50,998 nt of DNA, from contig JAHLKH010000190.1 of the NCBI GenBank assembly GCA_025526915.1, positions 1-50,998 of the forward strand, written 5' to 3'. Both the position numbers and the translations under genes were made by a program. Below are positions 48,855 to 50,998 of the stretch, one piece after another; within the stretch, counting starts at the first letter, position 1; every line of letters begins with the position of its first letter. The DNA is from Entophlyctis helioformis (lineage: Eukaryota; Chytridiomycota; Chytridiomycetes; Chytridiales; Chytriomycetaceae). A model generated the notes under the pieces. That model did not search any database. It saw nothing but the letters and a program-made list of their open reading frames with translations, and was not told the DNA's origin.

Positions 48855-50533
48855 TCAGCGGCCGCGGTAGTAGATGGTGTAGCTGGACGGGCCGCTCTTG
48901 CCCTCAATGCCCAGGCGGTTGGGGCTGGAGAGAGACGACAGGGACGCGTTGCCGAGCAGCGAGCGCTTGAGCAGCAGCTGTGAGGCCGAGTCGTACGTGT
49001 GGCCGTCGAACGAGGCGTCAGGGGCGGTCAGGAACGGATGCTCGAGCATCTTTGCGGCTGATATCCGGGCGTCGGGGTCAGCCTGCAGCATGTTGAACAA
49101 GAGGTTTGCGGCGGCGTCGATGATGGGCGGCCAAGAGGGGGCAGAGCCGTCGGCCACGGCGAGCCTGCGCTCGTCGATCTTGCGGCAGATGAAGGTGGTT
49201 GTGGGGTGGCGCACGAGCTTTGAGCCGAGGTAGTTGAGGGAGCAGCCGGGGATGTACAGCTCGAGCCACTGGCCGGCGAGGACGCCGAGGGCGTAAATGT
49301 CAGCGGCCGAGGTCAGACACGGGCCGCCAAAGGCCTCTGGGGCGACGTAGCCGGGGGTGCCGCAAGCCGAAGCGCCGGGGCTGGGCGGGAAGGACGAGGG
49401 CACGCGGGCGAGGCCCCAGTCGATGAGCACGATGTTGCCCGAGTGGTCGAGCATGACGTTGGCAGGGGAGATGTCCATGTGGATCCAGCCGGCGGCGTGC
49501 ACATTGCGCAAGATCTGACGCGGTGGGGGTGTCAGTGGACGAGAGAGAGGGAGGGAGGGAGAGAGCCAACTCACAGTGGCCAGCTGACGGATGTAAGAAG
49601 CGAGGGTGATCAGATCGCAGTGCTTGGAGACGAGGGGCAGGAGATGCGGCATGACGATGGCAGGGCAGTCCTGGCAGGGCGAGTCTGGGTCGGGCAGGAC
49701 GTCGAGGACGGCGGGGACGTTGGCGACGCGGGCGGCGGCGAGAGCGCGCAGCACGTGCAGCTCGTGGGCGGCCATGGCGGGGACGCGGCCGCGCTTGACG
49801 GCGACGAGGGCGGCGCTTGGCGAGAGCAGGTCGTGGCAGAGGGCGATGGACGAGAAGGCGGTCTGCAGCCAGGTGAGTGAGTGTGTCATGGCATGAACGG
49901 CGGCAGGGGATCAGAGCAGGAGAAGGAGGCAGAAGGAGAGGCAGAACCACGGCGCACGTGCCAAGCAAACGAGGCGGAGCATTTGCACTCGGAGAGACAC
50001 AGACGGCAGTGCCGATAAGAGCGGGCGATAAGGGGAGATAAGGGGAGAGAGGCAGAGGGGCAGAGGGGCAGACAGAGAGGGGCACAGACAGGCAGACAGA
50101 CAGACAGACAGACGAAGCGCACCTGCACCGATGATGACGATGCCGGCAATGGCGACGACGATGACGACGACGACGACGAGAGGTGGGCCGTGCAGGGCAG
50201 GTAGCGGTGCAGTGTGCTGGCTGTGGTTGTGGTGGTGCTGGTTGTGGTTGTGGTGTCTGTGCTGGTTGTGCTGCTGTCCATCGTGGTGGTGGTGGATGCA
50301 GGCGATGGCGGATCGTGCGACGCTGGCAGTGGCTGCAGTCGCTCAGGGCCACGGGCGGACATGGACGGCATCGACGGCTGCTGCTGTTGGTGCTGCTGAA
50401 GCGCACGACGGGCAGCTGCGATGCGAGAGGAGCAGCAGGCGGCTGTCTGGGTGGCTGCCTGAGTGGCGAGAGTGGCGAGAGTGGCGAGCGACGCAGCAGA
50501 CGCAGATGCCTCGGTCATGTTGTTGTGGTCCAA
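48855..50533 (-). CDS. Protein kinase, CDC7-like, with a degenerate glycine loop
   Basis: Three exons. The first (50533 to about 50122) is a low-complexity Ala/Thr/Ser/Gln-rich N-terminus (MDHNNMTEASASAASLATLA). The second begins TAFSSIALCHDLL and contains the catalytic Lys (LVAVKR), the helix-C Glu (AAHELHVL) and hinge region IVMPHLLPLVSK. The third has IHMDISPANVMLDHSGNIVL with the catalytic Asp but HMD instead of HRD. It also has DWG in place of DFG, the activation segment ACGTPGYVAPEAFGG, and RISAAKMLEHPFL near the end. The 'FSS' after the loop, the short spacing and the lobe layout suggest CDC7 (DDK). Human CDC7 keeps a GEGTFSS loop, but here the expected glycines are absent at the exon junction. 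An overlooked small exon is possible. It ends YYRGR. Confidence 0.6.
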
Positions 50534-50672
50534 GTGGTCGTGGTCGCAGTTGGTGGTCTGCCGATGCTCAGATGCTCAGATGCTCAGATGCGCTCGAATG
50601 GCCTCAAGATGTTATGTCGGGAAAGTTGAACTAACGACCAAAAGCCAAAACCCAGAACCGCAACTCGCGCCA

Positions 50673-50998
50673 ATGCGCCGCTGTGCCCTCCACCACCACC
50701 AACTACAACCACACCTACGACAACAACCACAACCACTCGCACTCGCACTCGCACACACGCCTGCCCATGCACATGCCCGCCCGCTGTCGTCGTCGGCCCC
50801 GCGCCTGCTCGACGCCCTGACCCGCCGCTTCCTGGACAGGCTCGCCTCGCCTTCGCCCTCGTCGTCTTCCCCTTCGACACCAACGTCGCCCTCAGCACAA
50901 CCCTCCAGGCCGCCTCGGATCCCTCCGCTGCCGCTGCCGCCCTCGTCCACTGGAGCCACAACCACAACCACCACAGCATCCACAGCATCCGCAAACGC
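50673..50998 (+). CDS. Possible 5' end of a further gene (partial at window edge)
   Basis: An open frame begins MRRCALHHHQLQPHLRQQ, rich in His, Leu, Arg and Ser, and stays open to the window end. An alternative reading, using an acceptor at ...CTGGACAG (about 50838), continues as ARLAFALVVFPFDTNVALS and looks more protein-like. It would be divergent from the kinase gene. Nothing is recognisable, and minus-strand frames are also open here, so this is weak. Confidence 0.25.
   Translation, partial: MRRCALHHHQLQPHLRQQPQPLALALAHTPAHAHARPLSSSAPRLLDALTRRFLDRLASPSPSSSSPSTPTSPSAQPSRPPRIPPLPLPPSSTGATTTTTTASTASAN

Overview
This is a gene-dense, GC-rich eukaryotic nuclear segment. Genes carry many short introns (mostly about 50-120 nt, donors such as GTGAGT, GTAAGT, GTGCGT), and intergenic gaps in the gene block are often under 150 bp. 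A stand-alone saccharopine dehydrogenase (LYS1) of the fungal lysine pathway sits beside CTR9, TEL2, RRN7, BMT5, GAA1, TFB2 and PSME3IP1 homologues. That mix suggests an early-diverging fungus (chytrid-like). The species is not identifiable by eye and the lineage call is inference.

Layout. 1-3085: the end of a ~300-bp satellite array plus a ~2.7-kb repeat arm. 3252-31781: a compact block of 13 genes in this order: a possible STK19-like gene (-), CTR9 (+), BMT5 (-), RAD60/ESC2/NIP45-like (-), TEL2 (+), proteasome beta6 (-), proteasome beta5 (+), SEC2-like (+), PSME3IP1/NIP30 (-), RRN7/TAF1B (+), GAA1 (-), an unidentified helical-repeat protein (-), and LYS1 (-). 31671-46240: a repeat-rich stretch with no convincing gene. 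It contains duplication copy A (31671-35468), the inverted partner of the left arm (35753-38440), an 11-unit satellite array (38441-41721), a short unique piece, and duplication copy A' (42118-46240). 46294-50998: TFB2 (-), a CDC7-like kinase (-) and the possible start of a further gene (+).

The genes are housekeeping functions: transcription (CTR9, RRN7, TFB2), rRNA modification (BMT5), genome stability (RAD60, TEL2, CDC7-like), proteasome (beta5, beta6, PSME3IP1), membrane and trafficking functions (GAA1, SEC2-like) and lysine synthesis (LYS1). Several are divergent pairs with almost no promoter space: RAD60/TEL2 start codons overlap or nearly so, PSME3IP1/RRN7 are 41 bp apart and beta6/beta5 are 104 bp apart.

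The most notable non-genic structure is the LYS1-to-TFB2 interval. A ~3.8-kb block carrying the LYS1 promoter, first exon and GC-AG donor is repeated about 10.4 kb away. Copy A' holds a 447-bp TG...CA element with a 5-bp target duplication, and copy A preserves the matching empty site, so this is a cleanly resolved insertion (solo LTR or MITE).
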